Notes: generated by a model from the letters alone, not told the origin. Counted from the stretch's first letter, positions 1 through 10,993 are shown. The stretch: 64,000 nucleotides of DNA from Chondrilla cf. caribensis (GCA_964020155.1 OZ026554.1:2192049-2256048); one strand, 5' to 3'. Numbers and translations are program-made.

Positions 1-96
1 TACAGTAATACCTGATGCTAAGATTTCCTGCATATTATACTGCCAATGAAGTTTCGATTTACGGCATACATACTATACACTCAATACTTATATTCA

Positions 97-430
97 CTAT
101 GTGCAAGGTTTCTCTGTTACTTGAATCCCATCCATAAAAACTTCAGATTCTGTGAATTCATAGGAATACATCCCTGAATTATCAACAGTTGGTGTAATCA
201 CAGTTAAGGTGTGGAGATCTTGGTGTACTATACCCCTGTTGGAGCCATCAGACACCTTACAGCTGTTTACCCTCCACACTCAAGTGTACATAGCTGACAC
301 TCAGTCCACAGGTCACTGCAGGTACAAATCACTACCAGTGGCTACCTCCCCGAGGTCAGTACCCTCAGTACATACAGAGATGGTCAAGTTGAGAACAGGA
401 ACTGTATAAGAGATTAGAGAGGAAGGTAAA
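97..430 (-). pseudogene. Ig-like domain pseudo-exon, copy 1
   Basis: On the minus strand one frame reads an immunoglobulin-like pattern: an N-terminal strand with LTISVCTEG and GEVATGSDLYLQ, then a C-terminal half with W-R-V-N-S-C-K, the strand HTLTVITPTV and the hallmark D-N-S-G-M-Y-S-Y before the last strand. Three in-frame stops lie between the two halves, one of them (TGA) exactly where the B-strand cysteine after LYLQ would be expected, so this copy is dead. The same exon recurs at about 6343-6680 and, more decayed, near 45900-46205 and 57480-57785. The D-x-G-x-Y motif is typical of Ig V/I-set domains; the parent gene (receptor or adhesion protein) is not identifiable here. Confidence 0.5.
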
Positions 431-1600
431 GAGTGTACTGCTAATGGACACATATTGGCATGTGTGTGTGTGCGTGTGTGTGTGCGTGCATGTGCGTGGT
501 TGTAAGCATGGTTGTGTGCGTGTTCGTGTATGTTCTTGATCATTAAAACATTAATGGGTGCAAGACGTTTTTGAATGGATAACAGTATACAGTGTGTGCG
601 TGCGTGTGTGCAGAAAATGCTTCAACACAAAGAAGAGACAAAACAGTACCTGTTGAAATGTACACTACAAGCTTTGGTGGAGTTGTGAAATTGAACTATC
701 CACTTGGTACACCTTCCACCTCAAGCACTCCCAGGGTACTAGAGTTGACGGTGAGTGGCAGTGATCCCTCCATCACTAAAACTGTGCTCTCATCACCAGA
801 CCCCTACAAGAAGCTCTTCAGTCTCAAATTAATTCTGAACATCACATATCCTCCCAGTCTGGTCAGTAGCTGGAGTGTAAGACAATGTACTGCTCCAAGT
901 AATCCTCTACGAGTAAAAAAGCTAAAAATGTTACAATCATCAATAGAGATACAGCCAACAAACATTTACAAGATAAACACAGTATACAGCTGGCTATAGT
1001 TGTAAGATTCCACTACAGATAGGGTTGACTACGGGTAGTCTTTAATGCTCTACATGCACAAATCTGGTGCACAGTGCATATAATAATATTATATTATAGA
1101 AAATTACTACAGTGATGATTACTGTGTAAACTGAACCCCCACAGCTGCTAGCGAACAGCAGCAATACACAGTTATTGTTGACACACTCGCTGACAGTGCT
1201 ATAGGAGTAACACTTTGTAGGAATCATTCATTGAACAAATGCACACATACACACACACACACACACGAATTGCAATGGAAAAGGACCTCATACGTAGGGT
1301 AGCGGAGCCATATCTGGACACCTAATGGTTCAAAATTGATAGCCTCGGATAGAGAGCATATTGAAACTGACTGAAGACATATTTAGAGAGATCTTCATAT
1401 TATATCTATAGATATATATTAATATATCTACATATTCTGTACCTCGCAGAAATATCCTCTTTTTCTGCCCCCCCGAGTCAATCTATAACACAATGTCATG
1501 CAGGTGCCACAATCTGCACATTCAACAAACCTACACCATTCATTACTACTGTTTGTGTAGTCTTACCTTGAAATTCGACTTTTTCTATGAGGCAGTATAC
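431..1600. other. Intergenic stretch with GT repeat and decayed exon-like segment
   Basis: An imperfect GT repeat lies at about 459-515. A + strand stretch near 610-1000 stays open for about 135 codons and is repeated, with stops, at 6830-7015 (shared words include STQRRDKTVPV and ELTVSGSDPSIT). I do not recognise a domain; its conserved position beside the Ig-like relics suggests part of the same dead gene. A short CA run is at 1249-1265. The end of the stretch (1490-1570) resembles sequence at 47320-47390 and 58855-58920, so it belongs to a dispersed intergenic repeat. Confidence 0.35.
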
Positions 1601-1875
1601 GTTGCCACGCCTCCACGTGCTAATAAACTACTCGAGATATTCCTCGCGAGAAAACTAAGTTTCCCGTGTGAAACGCCCGTGGCATGGTTCAAGGTAAGAC
1701 TACACAAACCCACCAGTTTTGTGGACATTTTTGAATATCGTGCGATAATTATCAAAGTAACTACTCTCTATTTTAGTTGTTGTTGTGTTGCTGTTATTTT
1801 TTTTGGAAGTGGGTTTCTGCCAATGCAATTTATGTACCGTTTTTTCGTTCTTTGTATTAGGTGGCTGGGAAATCG

Positions 1876-2109
1876 TCAAATTTTGGACGTTTTTGCTTTA
1901 ATTTTATTTGGACAGATGTATATGACGTACTTTGTATATTTTCGGTGAATAAATGTCCACTCATGATCAGTGGCACGACATGTTCCGCAGATGGCCTTGA
2001 GTAGGATCTCGTCGTCGTCGTCAGTGTGGTGGCGGTTGTAGGATTCCTCTGCTTCCTCAAATTCATCCTCCAATCTTTCAAGAACGTTCGCGAACGACAA
2101 ACGAGACAT
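1876..2109 (-). CDS. Acidic 77-codon ORF, possible first exon
   Basis: A minus-strand ATG opens a 77-codon frame whose first half looks like real protein: an acidic helix-forming stretch (LERLEDEFEEAEE), then a D-D-D-D run and a C-x-x-C (C-G-T-C) followed by ATDHEW. The last third, rich in lysine and isoleucine, looks like read-through into non-coding sequence, so a splice donor within the ORF is likely but I cannot place it. An overlapping minus-strand frame is also open but has low-complexity threonine. I do not recognise the family; it could be the start of a host gene or of a transposase. Confidence 0.3.
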   Translation of the reverse strand: MSRLSFANVLERLEDEFEEAEESYNRHHTDDDDEILLKAICGTCRATDHEWTFIHRKYTKYVIYICPNKIKAKTSKI

Positions 2110-2562
2110 AACGATCCGTATTTACTAAACTAAAACGACGTACGAATTCAGGAAAACTTCGAGAGAAAGAGAAAACGATAACGATGCTAGAATGACAAAC
2201 AAAGGTGAGTCTATAATTATAATAATTAGTGTAGAACACATAGGACATAATAACAATAATTAGTATAGTGGAAAACAGACATTCCTGCTAGCTCCCAGCT
2301 GCAGTATATGTGCTTGTGCAATTCCTGAAGTATACGAAATAAAAAACAACATGTAGCTACCAAATTTAAACTACATTCCGTAGTTATGTACAGTTGAGCA
2401 TTGGTTATACTAAATCAAAGGCATGAGCTAATATTTTTATTATAATAATAATAGATAAAAGGCATTATGGGGATTTTGAAAAAATTCATTCAGTGTACCA
2501 CAAAAAAATAACAGTAGCTCAAACGATATATCAAACAAAGGGAGAGAATGTGCGCTAACCTT

Positions 2563-2702
2563 CTCTTGATATCCCTAGTTCGTCAAAACTGGTGGAGTCC
2601 GTGAATGAAGCATTTTCTGAAAACGGATAATCATCGAATTCTCCACGAATCAGATAGGGATTGGCTTCCGCAGTGGGAATACGATACAACACGAAGTTTT
2701 CC
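2563..2702 (-). CDS. Exon-like fragment, unknown protein
   Basis: Read on the minus strand, this stretch follows an acceptor-like TGTGGTAG and stays open for about 47 codons to a GTTAGC donor-like site after ISREG. The peptide is of coding quality, with RIPTAEANPYLIRGEFDDYP near its start and FTDSTSFDELGIS near its end, unlike the AT-rich frames around it. It lies upstream, in minus-strand sense, of the acidic ORF at 1876-2109, but the phases of the two do not join simply. It may be a piece of a transposon gene or of a decayed host gene. No domain recognised. Confidence 0.3.
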
Positions 2703-2860
2703 TACCACAGAGATATTCAAAACGATGAAGAAAGGCATACATAGCCATTAAAAGATTTAAAGAATAAGTACGACTAGAGCTCGTGAGCCATGTTCGTTTG
2801 CGCATGCGCAAAACTAAGTTTCCAAACTCGAGACTTTGAAACGCCCGTGCGTGGCTTGAG

Positions 2861-3860
2861 AGTAAATTTAAAATGGTGCCAATACAAATTACCAGACACC
2901 ACAGCCACTTTGCTTTACAATCGGCTAAGAATTACGTATGCCTATGATTATTGCCAGTCATGAACACAATGATTATTTCTTTGATATTTCAGGTATTCAC
3001 CAAGGAAGACACATTTGTTGTTCTTTTTGTCCACAATCCTGTACCTGTCCCCTATAGGGCACCCACGACCAGGTCTGCAAACAAAAGTGCAGAGAATAAT
3101 ATTATGGAGATGTGCACAGATCCCCTGGCATGGTGTACAACCATCATAGAAGATCTGTCCTGTGATAATGTTCTGGATTCAATTTAAAATACAGTATTGC
3201 ATGAGTGCATAATGAGATATGGGAACTTCATAAATTAATCCTTCCAACATTATCTCAGCATCACCATTTCCCTGTATTACCCTATCATACAAACAAACAT
3301 TATTAATATACAAACTTACATATATCCTAACCACAAACTATGTAGCCACACAGAGTCTGCTGGGGCTATTGAAAGGTCTAATAGTGTATATGTAGACAAA
3401 ATACAGACTGAGTTTATTAATATTAATTTAGCGAGTCAATGTGCCTTTAGAGTCGACAATAAACTGATAATCTGTGACACTCCTTGTGGGAAATCCTGAT
3501 GAAGTGAAAATTGACTTGAAGGGATTCTCAGGCTCCCACCTAGAGACCTGACTGTAACTGCATCGCGCAACAACTGGACACCCACCGTCTTTTATAAGAG
3601 GCTAGCTGCGTTGCTCAGCGAGAAACAAGACATCCTCTACCACAAGACCACCAACTGGCTCAGGTGCAAGCTGAGCTTTAAACTTGTCAGGATGTCCATC
3701 CTCGCCATCAGAGGAGACAGGTCCAGAGCTGGTCATCCATCAAGAGAATCAATCGAACTCCAGGCCTCTGAAGGACGCATTTAAACTCATAATAGTATAA
3801 CTCAATAGTATACTCATATAATCTATATTTGTGATTACTGTTATAATATTATTATATTTA
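2861..3860. repeat. Dispersed intergenic block
   Basis: This block, from the ATGGTGCCAATA region through the TTGACTTGAAGGGATTC segment, recurs in diverged form at about 19740-20480, and its later part near 48960-49400 and 59690-60060. I find no convincing coding sequence in it. It separates the left-edge relics from the gene 0 intron, and it stands where exon 1 of gene 0 would be expected. Confidence 0.4.
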
Positions 3861-4365
3861 AACTTATAAGTTATTGCATTATGTTGTATAATTATAAGTT
3901 AGTTTAAGTGTGTGTACACAAACATTATGCTATAATTGTTGCTATGGTGTACATGTGAGAGAGGGGTACAATTAAAATATTTATAATAATATTATATATT
4001 ATGTGTATTATAATATACAATTTGTTACCTTTTCCATCTCATTATTACTTCATACAATTATAGCACAATTAGCAATGTGTAAAATATCATATTATACAAA
4101 TTGTTATATCTTTGAACTACCTGATACTTCAAATAAAATGACATAAAGTGCCACTTTAAATAGCCTATGGCTAACAGTTCTCCACGTTGAATAAGGATAC
4201 TTAAAGCTACAGAACCTGTATAAATAAATATTAGGAATTTATACAGGAATATTTTTGGCAGAAGCTTACCTAACAGTCCTGAATATTTCTCATTTTCAAT
4301 ATTTTCCTTTTAATTAATAACCACATTACACATCACGTTTAAAATAATCTACTTGTCTTTAACAG
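3861..4365 (+). other. Intron-like sequence upstream of the gene 0 collagen exon
   Basis: The words 'GTGTGTACACAAACATTATG' and 'GGTGTACATGTGAGAGAGGG' and the AT-rich run to the TTTAACAG acceptor match the last part of intron 1 in the intact genes (for example 12680-13305 and 24580-25055). The collagen exon of gene 0 therefore arose as part of a genomic duplication and not by retroposition. Exon 1 itself is absent from the 4.3 kb to its left. Confidence 0.6.
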
Positions 4366-4950
4366 AATGGGACAAACCTCTACAAAAAATGAGACGTGGA
4401 GAAGACACAGTTCCCCCAATGCTGGAACCTTGCATGTGTACACCTGGACCACCTGGACCAAAAGGTGATAAGGGATAGCGTGGAAATCGAGGCAAAATAG
4501 GAGCAATGGGATTGAATGGAACAGATGGTGAGAAGGGTGAACAGGGAGATACAGGACCTCCAGGAAAAAATGGACAGAAGGGTGAACCAGGAGTAAAGGG
4601 ATTGCAAGGACTGCCAGGACAACCAGGACTCAATGGAACCAAGGGGGAAAAGGGTGAACAAGGAGATCAAGGAGTTAATGGAACAAAAGGTGAACGTGTA
4701 GAAACTGGACAACCAGGAAGTGATGGACAGAAAGGTGAACCAGGACCACAGGGGGTCAATGGAAACAAGGGAGAAAAGGGTGAATTAGGAGATCAAGGAG
4801 CTAATGGAACAAAAGGAGACAAAGGAATTCAAGGACCATGAGGACCACAAGGAGATAGAGGACCCCCAGGACAACCAGGACCAAAAAGGTGACATAGGAC
4901 CCCACGGACCACAAGGACCACCTGGAGACATAGGACCACCAGGAACCTAT
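4366..4950 (+). pseudogene. Gene 0: broken collagen exon
   Basis: The segment starts after the usual TTTAACAG acceptor with the family's E-x-D-K-P-L-Q sequence, the C-x-C pair and Gly-X-Y repeats. It carries a TAG stop at 4476-4478, where the intact genes have CAG or an equivalent codon, and a TGA at 4839-4841 in G-P-stop-G-P. There is a one-base insertion in an A run near 4886, and a Gly-to-Val break in the triplet after GER (near 4698). The basic site reads K-M-R-R, so the P4 arginine of the furin consensus is lost. No coiled-coil exon exists upstream within the window. It is an unprocessed pseudogene of the array. Confidence 0.85.
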
Positions 4951-6342
4951 ATAAGGAGAGATAGTTGCTGTATCAGAAACCACAGGGAATGTAATGATCA
5001 TCAACAAATTTACAAACATCAGAAAAAAAAAACAACTTATTATTATAATATCATTCTGTCTTGATTACTCAAATTAATTACAACTTTTAAAATTAATTTT
5101 CCAATATCAGTAATGTAATGCCATCAGTTTAAGAATTTGTCATTGCAGGATATATGATATTTATTATGGTTATTGCCTATAGGTAGTAAACGATTTACAC
5201 TGCATTCTATCTAAGTTGATATTAAAAGAATCAAATAAACTGTCATAGTATCCTCAAACCATAATTGATTGTATATAGTGGTAATGATAACACGTACATT
5301 GCATCAAAAGTCAAGAATAATAAATAACACACAACTATAAACAGGTAGATATACCATTTTGTAGAATCTTTTGAAACTTTAAAAATAACTGATCTCTTAT
5401 GACAAGCATACCAACCCAACATACACAACAGTTCACCTATAGCTATAGAGTCAATGACATGTAGGGTTATTATAAATACTGCTAAAATAAATTGTGAACC
5501 GTGTAACTTCATAATAGTATATACAATTAGTAGAGAATGTGTATAAATCTCCATGCAAGTGAGATCAATCAATAACCAAATAAAACATGAATCTTTTATA
5601 ATTATATGTTCAATAAATTAAACCCTTGCTACTAATTGAATGTTTCTATAATCTGACACTGCATGCAAAGAGTATAAAGTGCTAATGTACACATGTTGAT
5701 ATGACAAATACATGAAACATTCAGTCTGACTGATTGTAAAGGTATGTAGTATATGTAGTGTATGGAAGCTGGGGTGGTACATGTATCCGGAACAAAAGAG
5801 AACACCAAACTGGAACAGAATGGCTGCCTGATCCACTTCACCCTCAGGAATTAACGATTTATACCAATAGAATCGCAGTACGTACAGTACACAAAACGTA
5901 CATGCTACAAAATCAATACACAAAGGGATTCACTTAGTGCCCATATGACAAAACTTCATTTCTAATAAATTTATAATAATCTATAATTATTTAATACGAT
6001 TAGTAATGAATCCACATTCCATGCTTATAGAAGTCGAATGCATAACATGAACAATATGGATAAAACATAATGCAAAAATAACATGTGAACTTCAATGCAA
6101 CATGCAGCATGACATTTGCAGTAAGGTATTTCCTCTTGGGAAGACACTTGTATATTCAATTCGATGCTATTATATCAATCAAATATCAAATATGATCATG
6201 ATCAGCAATGAACAGTCAATGTATACATGTGTTATAACGTTACAGTAATACCTGATGCTAAGATTCCTTGGCAATGCATATTATACTGCCAATGAAGTTT
6301 CGATTTACAACATACATACTATACACTCAATACGTATATTCA
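4951..6342. repeat. Post-collagen downstream block, copy 0
   Basis: The block starts with GTTGCTGTATCAG and GTAATGATCATCAACAAATT, found just after each collagen exon, and continues with AT-rich sequence shared with 14600-15240, 26030-26560, 44800-45100 and 56370-56710. Near 5770-5900 lies a segment repeated at 18690-18850, 26680-26770 and 34130-34250 whose minus-strand frame keeps the word RQPFC; it may be a decayed exon of an unknown gene. At 6240-6340 the first bases of the window are repeated. I see no intact gene. Confidence 0.45.
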
Positions 6343-6680
6343 CTATGTGCAAGGCTTTACTGCTATTTGAGTCTCATCTATAAAAAAATCAGATTCTGTG
6401 AAATCATAGTAATACACCCCTGAATAATCAACAGTGGGTGTAATAACACTTACGGTGTGGAGATCTTGGTGGACTATATCCTTGTTGGAATCCTCAAACA
6501 CCTTACATCTGTTTATCCTCCACACTAGTGTACATAGTGGACATTCAGTCCATAGGCACCAGTGGCTACCTCCCCGAGGTCAGTACCCTCAGTACATACA
6601 GAGATGGTCAACTCGAGAACGGGAACTGTATAAGAGATTAGAGAGGAAGGTAAAGAGTGTACAGAGAAAAAGGTGAAGAG
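6343..6680 (-). pseudogene. Ig-like domain pseudo-exon, copy 2
   Basis: This is the second copy of the relic at the left edge, on the minus strand. It reads LTISVCTEGTDLGEVATG, is interrupted, and resumes with W-R-I-N-R-C-K and a final D-Y-S-G-V-Y-Y-Y-D Ig signature. The two halves lie in different frames, so it cannot encode a full domain as it stands. The repeat of both the Ig relic and its flanks (6240-7015 versus 1-1000) shows a segmental duplication of about 1 kb predating the inactivation of each copy. Confidence 0.5.
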
Positions 6681-7361
6681 TAAAAATACTGACACCACAG
6701 GGATACCGGCATTCATAACAGAATAAGTGCACACAAACACACATTCCAACAATTCATCACAACAATTTTAGTGTGTGAAAGACAATGTCATATAATATTA
6801 TTAGAATGGATAACTGTCCTGTGTACAGAGAAATGACAGAAAGTGCTTCAACACAAAGAAGAGACAAAACAGTACCTGTTTGAATGTACACTACAGGCTT
6901 TGGTGGAGTTGTGAGATTGAACTATCCACTTGGTACCTCAAACACTCCCAGGATACTGGAGTTAACGGTGAGTGGCAGTGATCCCTCCATCACTAAAAGT
7001 GTGTTACCATCACCACATTGACATCTGCACTCTACAGGTGACTGCAGAAATATGTGGTACACATTTGAAGGATTTGACAAAGGGAGAAAAGACATCCTAA
7101 TTTATCAGCAGCAGATCTGATGTATTCCAAGCATTTGCACTGCTACATAGTGATCAAATTGGAATGGTTAGGCTAAATGGCATTGTGCTCATTGCAGTGT
7201 TGTACTGTACTGGCATGACAGTATGTTGTCTCCAGTTAACCAAACTTGTTCCGACTTCAACTTTTCAGGAGAATGTGATCCCTATATCCTTCTTTTCATC
7301 ATTGAATATTTCTAAATACTTGTATGGTGATAGTTGTGTTACTAGTGTTAGTATAGTTGAC

Positions 7362-7445
<84 letters not shown>

Positions 7446-7960
7446 TGCTGGTGTACTCTAAGAACATGATAGTATACGCATCACATACTCACACATACAC
7501 ACACCAATATAAGTGACACATATCGCAGAAACACATACAATCATGTCACTTCATCCATTCAGATATAAAGTCTCACTGCATGGTTTTCAATCAGTAGATC
7601 AACTAACATGGAACACATCATCTGTATACAGGAACATTATGCGCACACCAGTATTGCACAGTTATAATTGCTTTCATCTATAGTTACATTGTTTCACACT
7701 TGTACTGCATTTGTATTGCTACATCCTGCTGATATCAGGGTGGCTATATTATGACATTGCCATCATTACAGTGTTGTACCTGCAGGACAGTACTATGTTG
7801 CCTACAGGTGATGTTCTTTCATGTTTCAGGAGTGTGGGATCCCTATGTATATCCTTCTTTTATCATTGAATGTAGTCAAAACTTGTTTATCTAGAGTGCT
7901 AGTGGACTATAATAATTATAATAATTGGAATGAAAATAATAGCACATGCATCCACATTCA

Positions 7961-8028
<68 letters not shown>

Positions 8029-9185
8029 CCAATAATAATATTATAAGCATCACATATCACGCACATCATGTCACTTCATCTATTCATGATCAGATACAAA
8101 GTCCCACTGCTTTTCAATCAGCAGATCAACTAACATGGAGCACATCATATATATACATACAGGAACATTATGTATATCAGTATTGCAGAGTTAGTTACCA
8201 CGTTCATCTATAATATTATTATTATCATGTTTGTATGCGTGTGTGTAAATATATTATACAGTGGTGATTGGAATCAATGGTACCAAAACTCGCAGGGAAC
8301 TCCCAATTGCTGTTGTGTGTTCCTATGTATACTCCAACATTTTGTTCTTAAGGCATTATTTTAGTCTAGCAGCGAGGTGATTCATATCATGACTGTATGA
8401 GCATACCTGCTATGGCGCTACACTGAATGTGCATGTGTGGGTATTTTCAACATTCATGTGTGTGTATGTGTATATATAATAGTATATAGTACATAGGACA
8501 AAAGGGTTTCCCTGCAAGGTTTCACTCAATTGATTTAACATGCAGTCATGTAAGGATTCTGTCTGAATGTGTGCAGATGTCTCACTAATAGTGTTAACAT
8601 GCAATCGTACAAGCGCACAAAGTGTAATTAGACATGAGAACAGGATGTTTACTGCTTCAGTGGGAAACCTACCGTACATGCATGGACATTTATAAGTCAT
8701 CAATTAGTAATCTACCTACCCTATTCCTCCACTCACTGTTAGACACAAATGAACAATATTGATGAAGAACCAAAATGGGGGATGCGTGCATGTATGTGTG
8801 TGCATGTATGAATGTGTATGTATTACATGCATGTAATATGCATTTGCACACTGGTGTGTAGTTGAATATGATTGCATATAATAGATAGCACAAAATGGCT
8901 TCACTTAAGGTTTCATTAAATCAAGTTATCATGCAGTCATATAAGGGTCTAATATTTAATTAGTGTGTACATTGTCCGGTAAGAGTGTGTGTATGTATTC
9001 TATGCCCAAGCCTAACATGCCTGATTCAGCACAAGATTACAATCACAACAATATTAGCATGCAGCTACAAAATGTCAAATCAAGGCAAGTATAAAGGGAA
9101 AGTTTCAAGTGTATACAATACCATGTACATCTGCATTTGTTTTGTTTGTGTACATGTGCGTGTGCATGCATGTGTTAGCATAATG
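6681..9185. repeat. Intergenic repeats and two microsatellites
   Basis: The stretch holds a (TA)n run of about 80 bp at 7363-7441 and a (CA)n run at 7972-8022. Two copies of a block with AACTAACATGGAACACATCA lie near 7560-7640 and 8085-8175; others are near 50420, 61170 and 62380. Further blocks around GATTTAACATGCAGTCATG (8530) and CACAAGATTACAATCACAAC (9030) recur upstream of the other genes. The ORFs present are low-complexity; I see no gene. Confidence 0.5.
7363..7441. repeat. (TA)n microsatellite
   Basis: About 40 TA units without interruption, beginning in ATGTATATA and ending in TATATAGAGTG. It is the only long pure TA tract in the window. Confidence 0.95.
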
Positions 9186-10273
9186 CTATCTAAAATTACA
9201 TGTTTCAAGGTTGACGTACATAAGATGCAAACATACAACACAGGCAGGTTTAAGTATAGTACACAGATTGGATTAATAATAATATGTACAGCAACCTTGA
9301 AAGGGACGGAGAGTGCATACCAAAACTCAGTTCAACTAGAGGATGATTAACCATTTCGGTTCATTCATGTGATGACTGAATCTCTCTCTAGAGGAACACT
9401 GATAGTAGGGTCCACATTCAGAATCATTGCTTCACACAGTATCCAACCAAACACACACAGGGGAAAACTGACAATAACCAACACATTAGAAACCTTATGA
9501 AATATCATGTGTGTGACCACTCAAAGTCACCTACTCTGGCTGTAAACAACCTCTACTATCAGTGGTCCTGCTAGCTATAGACGGAGCAAGGATCAACTGT
9601 CAGAGGAAAAGAAGGGGAGGATATCCAGAAAGTTGTGATGAGATTACCCATTTTCATTACTATCACTAGTGTGCAAGTATTTTGTGTGAGTGCATAGGCA
9701 TGTGTGCATTTGCAAGTAGATGTGTGCATGTGTAAGATGTTTACACAATGCTGAACTTGCTAGATTCACAGCTCATGATCACGTACGTAACAATATTAAC
9801 ATAGAAACATGGCAGGATTGAAAACTATAGTGCAGTTCAGATAATTATGCATAGCAATCTTGAAAGGGATAGAGAGTACATACCAAACTCAGCTCACCTA
9901 GAGAATGACAAACCACTTTACTTCATTCATGTGGTGATGGAAGGGTTCTCTTGAGGAACATTGACAGGAAAGTGTAGAGAATAATTCCCTCACACAGTAT
10001 CCAACCCAACACAGACAGGAGGAAGGCTTGTTATTGAAAAGCACAGAATGTGGGATCAGTGCTGTTTTAATACCCATAAAACAGTCAATTCACCAGGAAT
10101 GCTATTAATAGTATTGTATACTAGGAATCTGACTTGTGCTTCAGATGTGTACATTGTCAATGAATATCATAAAAGTGGGTGTGTCCTCCAAATAACTATT
10201 AAATTAGTCTGTTCTGCTGTGGTTACCACAAACTAGCACTAGCAAACTGAGTGTGTTGGCTGGAGCTACAGTT
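9186..10273 (+). promoter_or_regulatory. Gene 1 upstream region and proximal promoter/5'UTR
   Basis: Two blocks shared with the other genes lie here: a distal block (about 9190-9560) and a second one (about 9830-10030) with GAGGAACATTGACAG. The proximal part, from GGGTGTGTCCTCCAAATAAC to the ATG, is almost unchanged in all five genes and contains ATTAAATTA followed by the palindrome TGTGGT-T-ACCACA at 10218-10230, which makes two inverted RUNX-like sites (TGTGGT). Conservation across paralogs suggests the core promoter and 5' leader. The transcription start cannot be placed by eye. Confidence 0.55.
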
Positions 10274-10517
10274 ATGGCACCAAACATTAAGGTCTTTCTA
10301 CAAGTGGCTCTTTTGTGTTATGTGGTGACTACCAGTATTGGGAGTAGCATTGACTTCCAAAAGGCACTTGCCACACTTCAGAAGGAAGTGGAGGATCTCA
10401 AACAGCAGTCTCAACAAGAAATAAATTCTTTGGTGACTGAGCTGAATGAGCTGAGGCAGCAGTCGAAACAGGAAATCAAGTTACTTCACCAAAGATTAGA
10501 GCAAATTGAAGCCAAAG
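10274..10517 (+). CDS. Gene 1 exon 1: signal peptide and coiled coil
   Basis: The exon encodes residues 1-81 of a predicted 505-aa secreted short collagen. The ATG at 10274 was chosen because the reading frame M-A-P-N from it is kept in the paralogs. Residues 5-22 are hydrophobic (VFLQVALLCYVV), a signal peptide with likely cleavage around residues 22-25. Residues 27-80 form a long amphipathic helix rich in L, E, Q and K (LQKEVEDLKQQ...LNELRQQSKQEIKLL), expected to be a coiled coil that trimerises the chains. The exon ends AAAG|GTTAGT, a phase-1 donor that matches the collagen exon acceptor. At 244 coding bases it has the same length in all five genes. Confidence 0.85.
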
Positions 10518-10692
10518 GTTAGTTGCACTGAGGTTCATTGTTAAACTATTTGTACAGTGCCATATCCTGGCTGTGACCAGAAAAAGTACAGTGTCACTGC
10601 AGCTGGTGTCTTACCCACAATACAATTTTGAATATAGTATACGTACCTCTGTATAAGTAATAAATGTCTGAGGAAAATTATGTGTGTTCAAG

Positions 10693-10868
10693 CTGAAGGG
10701 CCCTTAGCCATTGTTGACAAAGTAGTGACTTTAAATTCAACAGAGTTATGCAGTTTTGACCTTGTTTGTCCTTGGTATGGTCCAACGACCAAAAATGGAA
10801 GTGAGACTGTTAATTATCAGAAAAAACAATGTGCAGAGTGGTCTTATGCAGCCAGCTACTTTTCCTGA
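10693..10868 (+). CDS. Gene 1 cryptic/alternative terminal exon
   Basis: After an acceptor-like TTCAAG the sequence is open in phase 1, exactly the phase offered by exon 1, for about 58 codons to a TGA. The peptide (GPLAIVDKVV near its start, three to four cysteines, T-K-N-G-S-E-T) is not low complexity and is also open in gene 3, but carries early stops in genes 2 and 4 and in the gene 5 intron. Splicing to it would give a secreted coiled-coil protein with no collagen domain. It is either an alternative last exon kept in some genes or a relic of an ancestral domain; I recognise no family. Confidence 0.35.
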
Positions 10869-10898
10869 TTGTTTCCTCATTGGCATCCACTGTCAGAG

Positions 10899-10993
10899 TA
10901 GTCTGTCTAGCTAGACCGTCCCTGCACACTGAGATGTCTTCTGCACTTTCCAATCATGAGTCCTGTGCAGGGACGGGCTAACTAGCTAGACTA
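10899..10993. mobile_element. Short MITE, TAGTCT...AGACTA family
   Basis: Terminal inverted repeats of about 30 bp face each other: the left end TAGTCTGTCTAGCTAGACCG continues with TCCCTGCACA, and the right end is its imperfect complement through GGGACGGGCT to AGCTAGACTA. Only about 35 bp separate the arms, so the element can form one long hairpin. The same position in intron 1 of gene 2 lacks it, while genes 3, 4 and 5 have copies of different internal length. Confidence 0.7.

Larger units (their letters stand above)
1601..2860. mobile_element. Possible decayed DNA element with exon-like remnants
   Basis: The segment begins with GCCACGCCTCC and ends near GTGCGTGGC, and about 40 bp of related sequence (AAACTAAGTTTCC, then GAAACGCCCGTG) occurs at both ends (1650-1685 and 2810-2850). 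Between them the sequence is richer in CpG than its surroundings and has two exon-like minus-strand pieces (below). A mobile element or the remains of a single-copy gene both fit. I saw no clean target-site duplication and have no empty site to compare, so the element boundary is tentative. Confidence 0.25.

Noticed and set aside
592..999. The 135-codon + strand ORF as an intact gene
   Set aside because: Its homolog at 6830-7015 has stops, there is no good start context, and the first codons are a GT repeat; kept only as a relic.
1857..2081. The second minus-strand frame overlapping the acidic ORF (R/T-rich)
   Set aside because: It is a shadow: threonine-rich low complexity arising from the Asp-rich codons of the better frame.
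10253..10273. Upstream GTG/TTG starts extending exon 1 (M-L-A-G-A-T-V)
   Set aside because: The extension is not kept in frame: gene 4 has one extra base there and gene 5 six; the M-A-P/T-N ATG is the first common start and begins a good signal peptide.
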